Assembly (NCBI RefSeq): GCF_002946835.1
Contig: NZ_CP026652.1
Span: forward strand, 2,046,001-2,110,000
DNA: 64,000 nucleotides
Direction of reading: 5' to 3'
Source: Streptomyces dengpaensis
Lineage (GTDB): Bacteria; Actinomycetota; Actinomycetes; Streptomycetales; Streptomycetaceae
Below are positions 46,954 to 56,606 of the stretch, one piece after another (positions within the stretch are counted from its first letter, which is position 1; each line of letters starts with the position of its first letter). The position numbers and the translations under genes were made by a program. Under the pieces are notes generated by a model. It searched no databases. It was not told where the DNA came from and saw only the letters and a program-made list of their open reading frames with translations.

Positions 46954-47253
46954 ATGCCGCACCCGAACCACGCCAAGGACCGCAAGCCCACGCCCAAGCT
47001 TCAGGAAGCGCTCGCCGCCCGCGACGCCCTCGCCACCGCCCTCACCCACGCCGGCATCCAGCTCCCCGCGATGGACATCCGCACCCCGTATGGCGACGCT
47101 CTCCCCGACGACCCGGAGGAGGCGGCGCAGGAGACCGCACCAGGCGACCACCACACTCCGCCCAGCGCCCGCTACGCCCTCGTCCACCTCGGCGTCTGCT
47201 CGGCCCCCGTAGCCCTCGCCCTCGCCGCCGTCATCGCGAGGGGCGCTGCTTGA
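46954..47253 (+). CDS. Small hypothetical protein with C-terminal hydrophobic segment
   Basis: A 99-residue protein starting MPHPNHAKDRKPTPKLQEAL. The middle is acidic (LPDDPEEAAQETAPGD). The end is hydrophobic ('LGVCSAPVALALAAVIARGA', about 77-96), possibly a membrane or packing helix. ATG 46954 has GGAAGGAC about 9 nt upstream. It is divergent from the HTH regulator and its stop overlaps the next gene (TGATG), so these form a small operon inside the BREX island. No family recognised. Confidence 0.55.
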   Translation: MPHPNHAKDRKPTPKLQEALAARDALATALTHAGIQLPAMDIRTPYGDALPDDPEEAAQETAPGDHHTPPSARYALVHLGVCSAPVALALAAVIARGAA

Positions 47254-47516
47254 TGAACACCCCGCACCCCACCACTCCCACCCCCACTCCCGAAACCGGC
47301 ACCCCGCCCCCACCCGGCACCGCCGTCCGCGACACAACCCGTGACCGCATCGGCATCGTCATGGGGCACGAGGGCCCGTACCTCCAGCTCCGCCCCCTCT
47401 CCGGCGGCCGGGAATGGGACGCCGACCCGGCGGCCGTCCGGCCGCTCACCCCGGCGGAACTGCTCCGTGCCCGCCTGGCCGAGGCGAACGCGCGCAGTCG
47501 GCAGACCCTTGCCTGA
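47253..47516 (+). CDS. Small hypothetical protein
   Basis: An 87-residue protein. The first 28 residues are Thr/Pro-rich and probably disordered. The rest looks like a small compact beta domain: 'GTAVRDTTRDRIGIVMGHEG', 'YLQLRPLSGGREWDADPAAV', 'RPLTPAELLRARLAEANA'. Proteins with this pattern (RDxTRxRVGxVMG ... LRPxxGGxEWDxxP) are frequent beside Streptomyces HTH/DUF397 loci, from memory. ATG at 47253 overlaps the upstream stop, implying coupling. Confidence 0.6.
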   Translation: MNTPHPTTPTPTPETGTPPPPGTAVRDTTRDRIGIVMGHEGPYLQLRPLSGGREWDADPAAVRPLTPAELLRARLAEANARSRQTLA

Positions 47517-47648
47517 ACGGAGGCGGGGCGGCAGATCAGGAGAACACCGCGTCACGCCCCACATACCGTGAAACCGACACCGCGAAGAAGGAGCCACCGT
47601 CGCCGTGACCACGCACCGGCAGCCCCCGAACCGCCTCACCTTCCCCCC

Positions 47649-47894
47649 ATGCGCACCATCGGCGAACTCCGGGCCGCCCTCGTCATGGGTTACGGCTTCC
47701 CGGGCGACGCCGACGACTTCGAGGCCGAACTCGCCCGTGAGATCAACCCCGCCGACCCCGCCGACCTCTCCGGTGCAGTCAGGCTGGTGGAGGAGTTCCG
47801 CGGCCGGATCGTCGCCCGTCAGGACCCCGGGTTCGACACCGCTGTCGCCGCGGCAGTCGCCGAGATCCGCGCGGCACGGGCGACCTCCCGGTGA
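47649..47894 (+). CDS. Small hypothetical protein, possibly affected by a frameshift near its start
   Basis: From ATG 47649 the product has 81 residues (MRTIGELRAALVMGYGFPGD, then 'DDFEAELAREINPADPADLS' and a helical C-terminus). This ATG has no Shine-Dalgarno. A good one (GAAGGAG) precedes GTG 47605, which opens MTTHRQPPNRLTFPP in another frame. That frame meets this one at a run of six C (47643-47648). A one-base change in the run would join them into a protein of about 96 residues, so either a frameshift or a leader peptide is possible. Function unknown. Confidence 0.5.
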   Translation: MRTIGELRAALVMGYGFPGDADDFEAELAREINPADPADLSGAVRLVEEFRGRIVARQDPGFDTAVAAAVAEIRAARATSR

Positions 47895-48082
47895 CCGAGG
47901 AGCGACAGCCGGTCGTCGCCGAGATCACGCGTGAGGCCCACGACCGCTGCACTGTGTCAACCGCGCGGGTCCAGCGGTGTCACCCCCGAGCCGCCGTACA
48001 TCTCCGGACTCAGGGAAAGGATCGTGCGCTCGCTCTGGTAATGGAGAGGTCGCGGCCCTCACTGGTTGTCCGCGGCGGATGA
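47891..48082 (+). CDS. Short ORF coupled to the preceding gene, doubtful
   Basis: A GTG at 47891 overlaps the previous stop (GTGA) and opens 63 codons: MTEERQPVVAEITREAHDRC at the start, becoming Arg/Ser-rich. The first 25 residues look coding; the rest looks like random GC-rich sequence, so it may be a truncated gene. It ends 51 bp before pglY. The surrounding 239-bp gap probably also contains the pglY promoter, but I cannot point to it. Confidence 0.3.
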   Translation: MTEERQPVVAEITREAHDRCTVSTARVQRCHPRAAVHLRTQGKDRALALVMERSRPSLVVRGG

Positions 48083-48133
48083 CATGCTGGGACAGCGCCC
48101 CGTCGGCCACCACAGAAGGAGAACGAGACCCCG

Positions 48134-51100
48134 ATGGCCCAGGCCCAGCAGCCGCCCCTGCTCCGCGATGTCATCGACATCAAGGAGTCCATCTCGACCT
48201 CGGACTTCGTGCTCCAGCTCTCCGAGGCGACGACCCCCGAAGGCGCCGAACGCGCGCTCAAGGACTATGTGGTCACCGAGCGGCTGCTGGAGAACTTCGA
48301 CGAGGCGCTGGGGCTCATCAAGACGGCTCTCGACGGGCACGCCTCCAAGGCGGCCTACCTGCACGGCTCGTTCGGCTCCGGTAAGTCGCACTTCATGGCC
48401 GTGCTGCACGCACTGCTCAGCGGCAGGTCGGCCGCCCGTGCCGAGCAGGCCTTCGACCCGCTGTTCACCAAGCACGAGTGGCTCACCACGGACGGGAAGA
48501 GGTTCCTGCTCGTGCCGTACCACATGCTCGGCGCGAAGGCGATGGAGCAGCGGGTCCTCGGTGGATACGTCTCCCATGTCAAGAAGCTGCACCCCGACGC
48601 GCCCACCCCGCAGGTGTACCGGACCGACGCGCTCTTCGAGGACATCCGTGCGCTGCGGGCCCGTCACGGCGACGAGTTCATCGTCAACGGGCTCGCGTCC
48701 CCCGACGGGGCGGACGCCGACGCCGAGGACGACGAGTGGGGCGAGTCCTTCGCGTGGGCCCCTGCCCTCCTCGACACCGCCCTGGCCGCCGAGGAGATCC
48801 ACGAGTCCGGGCAGGCGCTGAACCTCGTCAGCCCGTCCACCCCGGCCGAGCTGCGCGCGCGTCTCGTCCAGGACGCGAGCACCAATCTCCTGCCCGGCTT
48901 CGCCAAGAACGCCGCCGAGAACGAGCACGGGTTCATCTCGCTCGACGCCGGTCTGTCCGTGATCGCGGCACACGCCAAGGAGTTGGGCTACGACGGGCTG
49001 ATCCTCTTCCTCGACGAGCTGATCCTCTGGCTGGCCACCCTCATTCACGACCAGAAGTTCGTGGGGCGCGAGGCCGGGAAGATCACGAACTTTGTGGAGG
49101 GGGCCGACGCGCGCCGGGCCATTCCGGTCGTGTCGTTCATCGCCCGGCAGCGTGATCTGCGTGAGTTGGTGGGTGAGGAGTTGTCCGGTGCCGCCGAGGC
49201 TTCCATTCAGGACACCCTCAGCCAGGCCTCCGGGCGGTTCGACAAGATCACGCTGGAGGACCGCAACCTTCCGCAGATCGCCCACGCCCGTCTGCTCCAG
49301 GCCAAGAGCCCCGAGGCGGCCACGCAGATCAACACCGAGTTCGAGAAGACCCGCAAGGTCCGCCAGGAGGTGTGGGACACGCTGCTGGGGTCCGATCGGG
49401 GCACCGACGGGGTCGGGGCGGACGAGGAGAGCTTCCGGCTGACGTACCCCTTCTCGCCCGCGTTCATGGACACCCTTGTGCACGTGTCGTCGGCGCTCCA
49501 GCGGAACCGGACCGGTATGAAGCTCATGGGCCAGCTGCTCGCCGACCACCGGGACGAGCTGCGGCTCGGGGACCTCATCCCCGTGGGAGATCTGTACCCG
49601 CTGATCACCGCCGGGGGCGACAAGCCGTTCACCGACAGCCTGAAGGTCGTCTTCGAGGCCGCCGACAAGTTGTACCGGACCAAGCTGCGCCCGTACCTGC
49701 TCGCCACGTACAACGTGTCCGAGGAGGACGTCGAGCAGTACACGCACCGCGGCCCCGACAGCATCACCGACCCCGAACTGCGCGGCCGGGTGAAGAGCTT
49801 CGTCGGCGACAACCGCATCGTCGGCACGCTGCTTCTGTCCGCGCTGGCGCCGAGCGTGCCCGCGCTTTCCGACCTCACCGTCCGGCGGCTGTCCGCGCTC
49901 AACTACGGCTCTGTCGTCGCCCCGATTCCGGGGCGCGAGTACGGCATCCTGAAGAACAAGATCGCCGAGTGGGCGGGCCGGTTCCCGGAGATCAAGGAGA
50001 CCGGCACCGACGCCAACCCGGGCGTGCGGCTCGAACTGTCCGGCGTGGACGTCGACTCCGTCATCGCCAACGCCCAGGTCAACGACAACCCGGCCAACCG
50101 GCAGGCGCTGGCCAAGCGGCTGCTGGCTGAGGAACTGGGCGTTGAGCAAGGGCAGTTGTCGACCCACCTCGACTTCGTGTGGCGGGGCACCCAGCGCAGT
50201 GCCGAGGTCGTGTTCGGGAATGTCGCCGACGAGGACGAGCTGCCCGACCACGACCTGACGCCCCAGGAGGAGGGGCTGTGGCGGATCGTCATCGACCTGC
50301 CGTACGACGAGAGCGAGTACGGGACCGCCGAGGACGTCGACCGGATGCGGCGGCTGCGGGAGCGGCAGCAGGGCGAGCGGTCGCGGACCGTCGCGTGGCT
50401 GCCCGCGCACCTGTCCGCGCAGCGGTACGCGGACTTCCGGCGGCTGGTCGTCATCGACAAGGCGCTCGACGACGACCAGCGGTTCAACGGCCAGTACGCC
50501 GGCCACCTCAACGCCGACAACCGGGCCCGCGCGAAGGGCCTGTTGGAGACCCAGCGGGAGTCGCTGCTCAGGAACGTCAAGGCCGCCTTCAAGCAGGCGT
50601 ACGGCCTCGCCGACAAGAAGGAGTCCGACGTCGAGCTGGGCTTCTTTGACCACCTGCAGTCGCTGCGCGAGGTCGACGGGCTCACGCTGTCCTTCGGGCA
50701 CTCGATGCACGAGGGACTGCGGCACATCGCGCGCAGGTTGCTGGCGAGCCAGTACCCCGACCATCCGGACCTGGCCGCCGACGACCCCGAGTGGACGATG
50801 AAGCCGGCCGACGCCCGCAAGGTGTTCAGCCACGTACGGGACGCCGCCGAGGCCCGCGACGGGCGCACCGAAGTGCCCGGTCCGGACCGGAAGTTGATGC
50901 AGCGGGTCGCCGGGCCGCTGCGACTGGGGCAGCAGAAGGAGGCCTACTTCGAGCTGTCGCTGTACTGGGCCGACCACTTCCGCAAGCTGGCGCGCGAGCG
51001 TGGCATCACCGGCGACCTGAGCCTGATCACGCTGACCGACTGGACGGACCAGCCGAACCCGCGTGGCCTGCCCGACTTCCTCGCCCGGCTCGTCGTCGCG

Positions 51101-52045
51101 TCGTTCGCGGAGATGGACGACCGGGTGTGGGTGCGCGGCGGTATGCCGCTCGACCCGGCGCCCGAGCTGACGCAGATCAAGGACCACGACGCGCTGCGCA
51201 GCCAGCCGCTGCCGTCCGAGGAGGACTGGGAGGCGGCCCGGCAGCGGTTCGAGGCGATCTTCGGGGAGAAGGCGCCCACGCTGCGCCGTGGCCGGATCGT
51301 CAACCAGTTCGCCCGCCAGATCGTCGACCTCGCCCGCACCTACCAGGACGCGGCCGCCGATCTCGTACGGCAGTTGGAGACGCACGCCGGTTTCCTGCGG
51401 CTGGACGAGACCGACGAGACGGGCCGCCTCGCCCTCGCGCGGCGCTCCGTCGACCTGCTGAAGGCGCTGACGCAGGCGGCCGGGCAGGGCGCGGCCGGTG
51501 CGAAGAAGACGGTGGAGGCGCTGGCGTCGTTCGGCCTGGGGCAGGTCACCGCCGACCGCTACGGCACGTCCGTCAAGCAGGCCCGGACGGTGGCGCAGGC
51601 GCTGGACTCGGCGTCCTGGACGACGCTGGAACTGGCGTCGAACGAAGGGCCCGAGGGGCTCGCCCTGCTGGACTCGCTGCGGAACGTGGCGCAGAGCGAC
51701 CAGCGGACCTACCCGCTGCACGAGGCCCTGCCCCGCACCCAGCGCGAGGTCCTCGCCCTGGTGAAGCGGAACCGGGCCGCCGCCCAGCCGGTGCCGCCCG
51801 CCCCGCCGCGGCCCGGCCCGGGGGACGTGTCGCTGTCCACGGACACCAGCCACCCGCCGGTGCCCGAGATCCCCGTGCAACTGTCCCCGGCGGCGGGTGC
51901 GTCCGGTACCGGCCGGACCCGCCGGTCCGGCGGCGGTCGTACGACGGCAGCGCGTGCCGCCGCCGAACTCCAGGCTGAACTGGCCGAGTTGGCAGCGCAG
52001 GAGCCGGGCGCCACGATCGAGATCACCTGGCGGGTCGTCGACTGA
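48134..52045 (+). CDS. pglY: PglY, BREX type 2 large ATPase (BrxC-like)
   Basis: A 1303-residue AAA-type P-loop protein. Walker A is GSFGSGKS at 78-85 and Walker B is '[12 protein letters not shown]' with Asp294-Glu295. These sit in an N-terminal ATPase module, followed by a long helical body with coiled-coil-like stretches (near 700-800, rich in Arg/Glu/Gln) and a Pro/Gly-rich tail about 1225-1265. The frame '[14 protein letters not shown]' near the N-terminus is typical of PglY. It is essential for the Pgl phenotype in S. coelicolor. AAGGAG lies 12 nt before the ATG. Its stop overlaps the pglZ start (TGATG). Confidence 0.95.
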   Translation: MAQAQQPPLLRDVIDIKESISTSDFVLQLSEATTPEGAERALKDYVVTERLLENFDEALGLIKTALDGHASKAAYLHGSFGSGKSHFMAVLHALLSGRSAARAEQAFDPLFTKHEWLTTDGKRFLLVPYHMLGAKAMEQRVLGGYVSHVKKLHPDAPTPQVYRTDALFEDIRALRARHGDEFIVNGLASPDGADADAEDDEWGESFAWAPALLDTALAAEEIHESGQALNLVSPSTPAELRARLVQDASTNLLPGFAKNAAENEHGFISLDAGLSVIAAHAKELGYDGLILFLDELILWLATLIHDQKFVGREAGKITNFVEGADARRAIPVVSFIARQRDLRELVGEELSGAAEASIQDTLSQASGRFDKITLEDRNLPQIAHARLLQAKSPEAATQINTEFEKTRKVRQEVWDTLLGSDRGTDGVGADEESFRLTYPFSPAFMDTLVHVSSALQRNRTGMKLMGQLLADHRDELRLGDLIPVGDLYPLITAGGDKPFTDSLKVVFEAADKLYRTKLRPYLLATYNVSEEDVEQYTHRGPDSITDPELRGRVKSFVGDNRIVGTLLLSALAPSVPALSDLTVRRLSALNYGSVVAPIPGREYGILKNKIAEWAGRFPEIKETGTDANPGVRLELSGVDVDSVIANAQVNDNPANRQALAKRLLAEELGVEQGQLSTHLDFVWRGTQRSAEVVFGNVADEDELPDHDLTPQEEGLWRIVIDLPYDESEYGTAEDVDRMRRLRERQQGERSRTVAWLPAHLSAQRYADFRRLVVIDKALDDDQRFNGQYAGHLNADNRARAKGLLETQRESLLRNVKAAFKQAYGLADKKESDVELGFFDHLQSLREVDGLTLSFGHSMHEGLRHIARRLLASQYPDHPDLAADDPEWTMKPADARKVFSHVRDAAEARDGRTEVPGPDRKLMQRVAGPLRLGQQKEAYFELSLYWADHFRKLARERGITGDLSLITLTDWTDQPNPRGLPDFLARLVVASFAEMDDRVWVRGGMPLDPAPELTQIKDHDALRSQPLPSEEDWEAARQRFEAIFGEKAPTLRRGRIVNQFARQIVDLARTYQDAAADLVRQLETHAGFLRLDETDETGRLALARRSVDLLKALTQAAGQGAAGAKKTVEALASFGLGQVTADRYGTSVKQARTVAQALDSASWTTLELASNEGPEGLALLDSLRNVAQSDQRTYPLHEALPRTQREVLALVKRNRAAAQPVPPAPPRPGPGDVSLSTDTSHPPVPEIPVQLSPAAGASGTGRTRRSGGGRTTAARAAAELQAELAELAAQEPGATIEITWRVVD

Positions 52046-55011
52046 TGAGCACCACCGTCACCGCTGCCGAGGCGGCCGGGCCGATCGCCATCCGGCTGAA
52101 CCTCGCGACCGTCACGCAGTACCTGTCGTCCCAGACGTCGCTGGCCGCCTCCCTCCGGGACGGCGACAAGCGGCGGGTGGTCCTGCTGCGCTCCGAGCCT
52201 GTGTGGGACGGGCCGGCTGATCCGGTGTGGGGCGACGGGCACACCGCCCGTATCGCCGCTGCCCCGTCCCCGCTGGCCGTGCACGAACTGGTCCTGGACC
52301 ATCTCGCCGGGCGGCCGGCGCGGTCCGGCGGCGGGACCGGTCCGGCCGTCCTGGTGGTGCTGACCGACCGGGAGCAGAGCGAGCTGGACCCGGCGGTCCT
52401 GGCCCGCGTCCACAAGCAGCGCATCAACAGCCTGGACAGCTGGGACGTGGTCCGCGAGGCGTTCGGGGCCAGGCAGGTCGACCAGCGGCTCCGGGACGCC
52501 AACTGGGCCGCCGAGGCCCTGCTCGACGCGACTCCGCCGGGCGGCTGGCCATCGCTCGCCGGGGGCATCCTGTCCCGGCGTACCGCCCTGTCCGCGCTGG
52601 CGATGCGGCGGCTGCGGCTGGGCGGGTACGGCACCGACGCGGACCGTTCGCCGGGCGCCGCGGCGGGTGCGCGAGTGGGTGCTCCGGCGGGTGGGACGCT
52701 CGACCCGCACTCCCTGCTGCGGTGGTCCCTCACGCCTGGCGGTCCCGAGCTGCTGCTCGAACTGCGCGGTCCGGAACGCGCGGGGCTGGCCGAGTTCCTC
52801 GGTGAGGAGGACCAGGCCGGCCTCACCGGCCGGGCGCTGCTCGCCCTGGTGGAGGCCGAGCACGGCGTGGACGCGGTCGCCTTCGGGCTGGTCTGCGGCG
52901 CGCTGTGGCTGCACACGCCCGCCGACGCCGACGCCTACCGGGCGCGGGGCCGCGCCGAGCGCTGGTTCGGGGAACAGCCGCCGGCGACCGGCGAGCAACT
53001 CGATTCCCTGGCCTCCGTGTTCGCGCGGGCCTGCGAGGAGTACGTCGGCACCCTGCTCGCCACTGCGGCCCGCCGCACGGGTTCCGACGCGGCCTCGGAG
53101 GACGCGCGTGAGGCGCGCCGGGTCAGCGACACCGTGCTGGAGCGCGCCGCGGCTCTGGTGCGGCAGTTCGGTGCCGAGGCGGCCGGGCGGACCAGCCCTC
53201 TGCTGCCCGCGGGTCTGGAGGCGCGGTTCACCGCCGTGGGGCACGCCCTGAGGTCCGGCAGACTCGACGCCGTGGCGGAGGCCGTCCGCGCGCTGGGCGA
53301 CCACAAGCGTGCCGACGGCCCCGACGCCCGCGCCCGCATCGAGCGAGCCCGCATGGGCAGGCGGCTGGCCGAGTGGCTCGCCGGTGACCCGGCCGTCGCC
53401 TGCGAGACGGTCGCGGCTGCCCTAGAGCGCCAGATCGCCGAGACCGGCTGGGTCGACCAGGCGCTGGAGCACATCGAGGCGGGCGGCGACCCCGACGCCG
53501 TACTGAAGTCCGCCTACGACGCGCTCGCCGCGCGCGTGCGCGAGCGGCGGCACGAGATCGACCGTCATTTCGCCCGCGCCCTGGCCACCTGGACGGCGGC
53601 GGGCACGCAGCCCGGCTCCATGCTCACGGTGGAGACCTTCCTCGACCGGGCCGTGAAGCCCGTCGTGCGCGCGGGCGGCGACCGGCGCGTGCTGCTCCTC
53701 GTGCTGGACGGGATGAGCGCGGCCATCGCGAGCGAGCTGGCCGAGGAACTGCGCGCCTCCTGGGCGGAGTTCGACCCACTGCCGGACGGCGAGCCGCGCC
53801 GCCGGTCCATGGCCGCCGCCCTGCCCACCCTCACGGCCGTGTCCCGCACCGCGCTGCTGACCGGCGCCCTGATGAAGGGCTCGCAGGCGGACGAGAAGCG
53901 GCTGTTGCCCACGCTGAAGCTGTGGGGCGGGGCACCGGCGGCCGTGTTCCACAAGGACGACCTGCGGGCCGCCAGCGCCGGGGAGACCTTCGGCCCGGCC
54001 CTGACCGATGCGCTCACCGACGGCCGTACGCATGTCGCCGTGGTCCTCAACGCCATCGACGACCGGCTGGCGAAGGAGCAGAAGCTCGGCGACGGCACCT
54101 GGCTGCCCGAGCACATCCCGGGTCTGCCGGACCTGCTGCGGGTCGCCGTCGAGGAGGGCATGGCCGTCCTCGTCACCAGCGACCACGGCCACGTCGTGGA
54201 CCGGCACGGCGCGAAGGCCGAGGCGGTGGCGCCCGGCTCCGCCCGGCACCGCGCACCCGGCGGACCGCTCGGGCCCTCCGAGGTCGAGCTCACCGGCCCC
54301 CGGGTGGTGTGGCCGGAGCCCGGCGCGTCGATCGTCGCCCTGTGGGACGCCGACTCCCGCTACACGGCACTCAAGGCGGGTTACCACGGCGGCGCCTCCC
54401 TCGCCGAGTTCGCCATCCCGGTCCTGGCCTTCCTGCCGTTCGGCGCCACACCGCCGAAGGAATGGCGGGAACTGGGCGACCAGCGGCCGTCCTGGTGGCA
54501 CCTGGACGAGAGGGCCGCCGTGCCGGTCGCCGCCCGCCCGGAGCGCGCGGCACCCGCGAAGAGGCCGACCCGGTCGAAGCAGGCCATCAAGGCACAGGCG
54601 GAGATCGCCGAGACGCACGACTCCCTCTTCGACGACTCCCAGGTGCCGAGCGCGCCCTCTCCCGCCCCGGCCGCCGCGGAACAGGCGGCGCCGGCCGACT
54701 CCCTCGTCACGCGCCTCTTCGCCTCGGACGCGCTGCACAGCCAGGCCGAGCTGCTGGCGCGCAAGCCGCCAGAACGGGAGATGGTCAAGTTCCAGAAGGC
54801 GGTCACCGCGCTGCTCGATGCCGGCGGCACCCTGCCCGTGACGGCGCTGGCGCAACGCGCCGGATATCCGGCGACGCGGGCGGACGGCTTCGCCGCGGTG
54901 CTCCGCCAGCTGCTCAACTACGACGGCGTACAGGTGCTGGAGACGCTGCCGGACGGGCGCACCGTGCGGCTGCATCCGGGGCTGCTGCGGGAGCAGTTCG
55001 GGCTCGGCTGA
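52045..55011 (+). CDS. pglZ: PglZ, alkaline-phosphatase-superfamily core protein of BREX
   Basis: A 988-residue protein and the defining component of BREX systems. The PglZ domain, about 545-800, has the metal-site motifs '[20 protein letters not shown]' (Asp555) and '[14 protein letters not shown]' (Asp713, His714, His716), as in the alkaline phosphatase fold. The N-terminal half is helical and of unknown fold. Residues about 825-870 form an Ala/Pro linker before a small winged-helix-like end. In S. coelicolor PglZ is proposed to be a toxic effector balanced by PglX. It is translationally coupled to pglY and followed by two hairpins. Confidence 0.95.
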   Translation: MSTTVTAAEAAGPIAIRLNLATVTQYLSSQTSLAASLRDGDKRRVVLLRSEPVWDGPADPVWGDGHTARIAAAPSPLAVHELVLDHLAGRPARSGGGTGPAVLVVLTDREQSELDPAVLARVHKQRINSLDSWDVVREAFGARQVDQRLRDANWAAEALLDATPPGGWPSLAGGILSRRTALSALAMRRLRLGGYGTDADRSPGAAAGARVGAPAGGTLDPHSLLRWSLTPGGPELLLELRGPERAGLAEFLGEEDQAGLTGRALLALVEAEHGVDAVAFGLVCGALWLHTPADADAYRARGRAERWFGEQPPATGEQLDSLASVFARACEEYVGTLLATAARRTGSDAASEDAREARRVSDTVLERAAALVRQFGAEAAGRTSPLLPAGLEARFTAVGHALRSGRLDAVAEAVRALGDHKRADGPDARARIERARMGRRLAEWLAGDPAVACETVAAALERQIAETGWVDQALEHIEAGGDPDAVLKSAYDALAARVRERRHEIDRHFARALATWTAAGTQPGSMLTVETFLDRAVKPVVRAGGDRRVLLLVLDGMSAAIASELAEELRASWAEFDPLPDGEPRRRSMAAALPTLTAVSRTALLTGALMKGSQADEKRLLPTLKLWGGAPAAVFHKDDLRAASAGETFGPALTDALTDGRTHVAVVLNAIDDRLAKEQKLGDGTWLPEHIPGLPDLLRVAVEEGMAVLVTSDHGHVVDRHGAKAEAVAPGSARHRAPGGPLGPSEVELTGPRVVWPEPGASIVALWDADSRYTALKAGYHGGASLAEFAIPVLAFLPFGATPPKEWRELGDQRPSWWHLDERAAVPVAARPERAAPAKRPTRSKQAIKAQAEIAETHDSLFDDSQVPSAPSPAPAAAEQAAPADSLVTRLFASDALHSQAELLARKPPEREMVKFQKAVTALLDAGGTLPVTALAQRAGYPATRADGFAAVLRQLLNYDGVQVLETLPDGRTVRLHPGLLREQFGLG

Positions 55012-55019
55012 CCCACTGC

Positions 55020-55125
55020 CACGGCATCCCCGAAGCGGGATGCCGTGCCGGCCTCGGTCCCAGGGACGTCACAGCAATCCGACGCCCGGTTCGCCTCAGG
55101 CCCCGCACGTCGCAAGTGCGGGGCC
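55020..55125 (+). terminator. Two tandem hairpins after pglZ
   Basis: Hairpin 1: CACGGCATCCC / GGGATGCCGTG, 11-bp stem, 6-nt loop (55020-55047), 9 nt after the stop. Hairpin 2: GGCCCCGCAC / GTGCGGGGCC, 10-bp stem, 7-nt loop (55099-55125). The remaining 146 bp to brxD must hold its own promoter. Confidence 0.85.
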
Positions 55126-55271
55126 CTGGTGCCGGCGCCCGCGCCCCGCGCGGTCAGAAACAAGCGTGCGTGTCCCACACAACGATCCACGTCCCGGACC
55201 GAGTTGACCTCGTGACGAGGCACGTCGGCGACCCCGCATTCCCGTCACACGGGGGGTGAGAGACTGGGGCG

Positions 55272-56606
55272 GTGAGCACGACCAGACCTTCCACGGCCTC
55301 TCCCGCCTCCGCGGCACGTCGGCGCGCGGTCATCGACGCGCTGCGCCGCGGGGCCGTTCCCGAGAGCGGGCTCGATCTGCTCGCCACCGGACTCGACCGG
55401 TTCGAGTCCGCGCTGGACGCCGAGTTGCAGGCGGTCGCCTCCGGGTCCTCGGTGTTCAAGGCGGTGCGGGGCGAGTACGGATCCGGTAAGACGTTCTTCA
55501 CCCGCTGGCTCGGGGAGCGCGCCAAGCGTCTGGGCATGGCCGTCTCGGAGATCCAGATCTCGGAGACGGAAACCCCGCTCCACCGGCTGGAGACCGTCTA
55601 CCGACGGCTGACCGAGCGCCTCGCCACCGCCGGCTTCCCGCCGAGCGCGCTCAGGCCCGTCGTGGACGCCTGGTTCTACGCGCTGGAGGAGGACGCCCTC
55701 GCGGCCGGGGCGGGCGAGGACGACCTGGCGGAGGAGGCCGACCGGCTGCTGACCGCCCGCCTGGCGGAGGTCTCGCGGCAGGCACCGGCCTTCGCCACCG
55801 CCCTGCGCGGCTACCGCACCGCGCTCGCGCAGGGCGACGAGGCGACCGCCTCGGCCGTACTGGCGTGGCTCGGCGGCCAGCCGCACGTGGCCGCGTCGGC
55901 CCGGCGGTCCGTCGGAGTGCGCGGCGACCTGGACCACTTCGGCGCCCTCGGCTTCCTCCAGGGCCTGCTCACCGTGTTGCGGGACTCCGGACACCGGGGG
56001 CTCTTCGTCGTCCTGGACGAGGTCGAGACCCTCCAGCGGGTCCGCTCGGACGCCCGCGACAAGGCGCTCAACGCCCTGCGCCAGCTCATCGACGAGGTGC
56101 ACTCCGGCCGCTTCCCCGGCCTGTACCTGGTCATCACCGGCACGCCCGCTTTCTACGACGGTCAGCAGGGCGTCCAGCGGCTCGCCCCGCTCGCCCAGCG
56201 GCTGGCCACGGATTTCTCCACCGACCCCCGGTTCGACAATCCGCGCGCCGTGCAGCTGCGCCTGCCGGGCTTCACTCAGGAGTCCCTCACCGGCCTGGGC
56301 GTGACCATCCGTGACCTGTACGCGGCCGGTGCCGACGCGCCCGAGCGGATCACATCCCTCGCCGACGACGCATACGTGGCCGATCTGGCCCGGGCGGTCG
56401 GGGGTGCACTCGGCGGAAAGGCCGGGGTGGCGCCACGGCTGTTCCTCAAGAAGCTCGTCGGCGACGTCCTCGACCGCGTCGACCAGTTCGCCGACTTCGA
56501 CCCGAGGAAGCACTACAGACTGACCGTGAGCAGCGGCGAACTCACTGACGTGGAAAGGAATTTCGCCACAGCCGATGCGGCCGACGAGATCGAGCTGGAC
56601 GTATGA
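55272..56606 (+). CDS. brxD: BrxD, BREX type 2 ATP-binding protein
   Basis: A 444-residue P-loop ATPase of the BrxD family. Walker A is GEYGSGKT at 67-74 and Walker B 'LFVVLDEVETL' with Asp249-Glu250. Typical phrases are 'VRGEYGSGKTFFTRWLGERA', 'ISETETPLHRLETVYRRL' and 'PGLYLVITGTPAFYDGQQGV'. Its exact role is unknown; it accompanies pglWXYZ and brxHI in type 2 BREX loci. The GTG start follows a TG-rich leader with GGGGTGAGAG upstream. ATGA overlap with brxHI indicates coupling. Confidence 0.93.
   Translation: MSTTRPSTASPASAARRRAVIDALRRGAVPESGLDLLATGLDRFESALDAELQAVASGSSVFKAVRGEYGSGKTFFTRWLGERAKRLGMAVSEIQISETETPLHRLETVYRRLTERLATAGFPPSALRPVVDAWFYALEEDALAAGAGEDDLAEEADRLLTARLAEVSRQAPAFATALRGYRTALAQGDEATASAVLAWLGGQPHVAASARRSVGVRGDLDHFGALGFLQGLLTVLRDSGHRGLFVVLDEVETLQRVRSDARDKALNALRQLIDEVHSGRFPGLYLVITGTPAFYDGQQGVQRLAPLAQRLATDFSTDPRFDNPRAVQLRLPGFTQESLTGLGVTIRDLYAAGADAPERITSLADDAYVADLARAVGGALGGKAGVAPRLFLKKLVGDVLDRVDQFADFDPRKHYRLTVSSGELTDVERNFATADAADEIELDV

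Noticed and set aside
48059..51880. Long minus-strand frame opposite pglY
   Set aside because: It is a GC-rich shadow; pglY on the plus strand has Walker motifs and family phrases.
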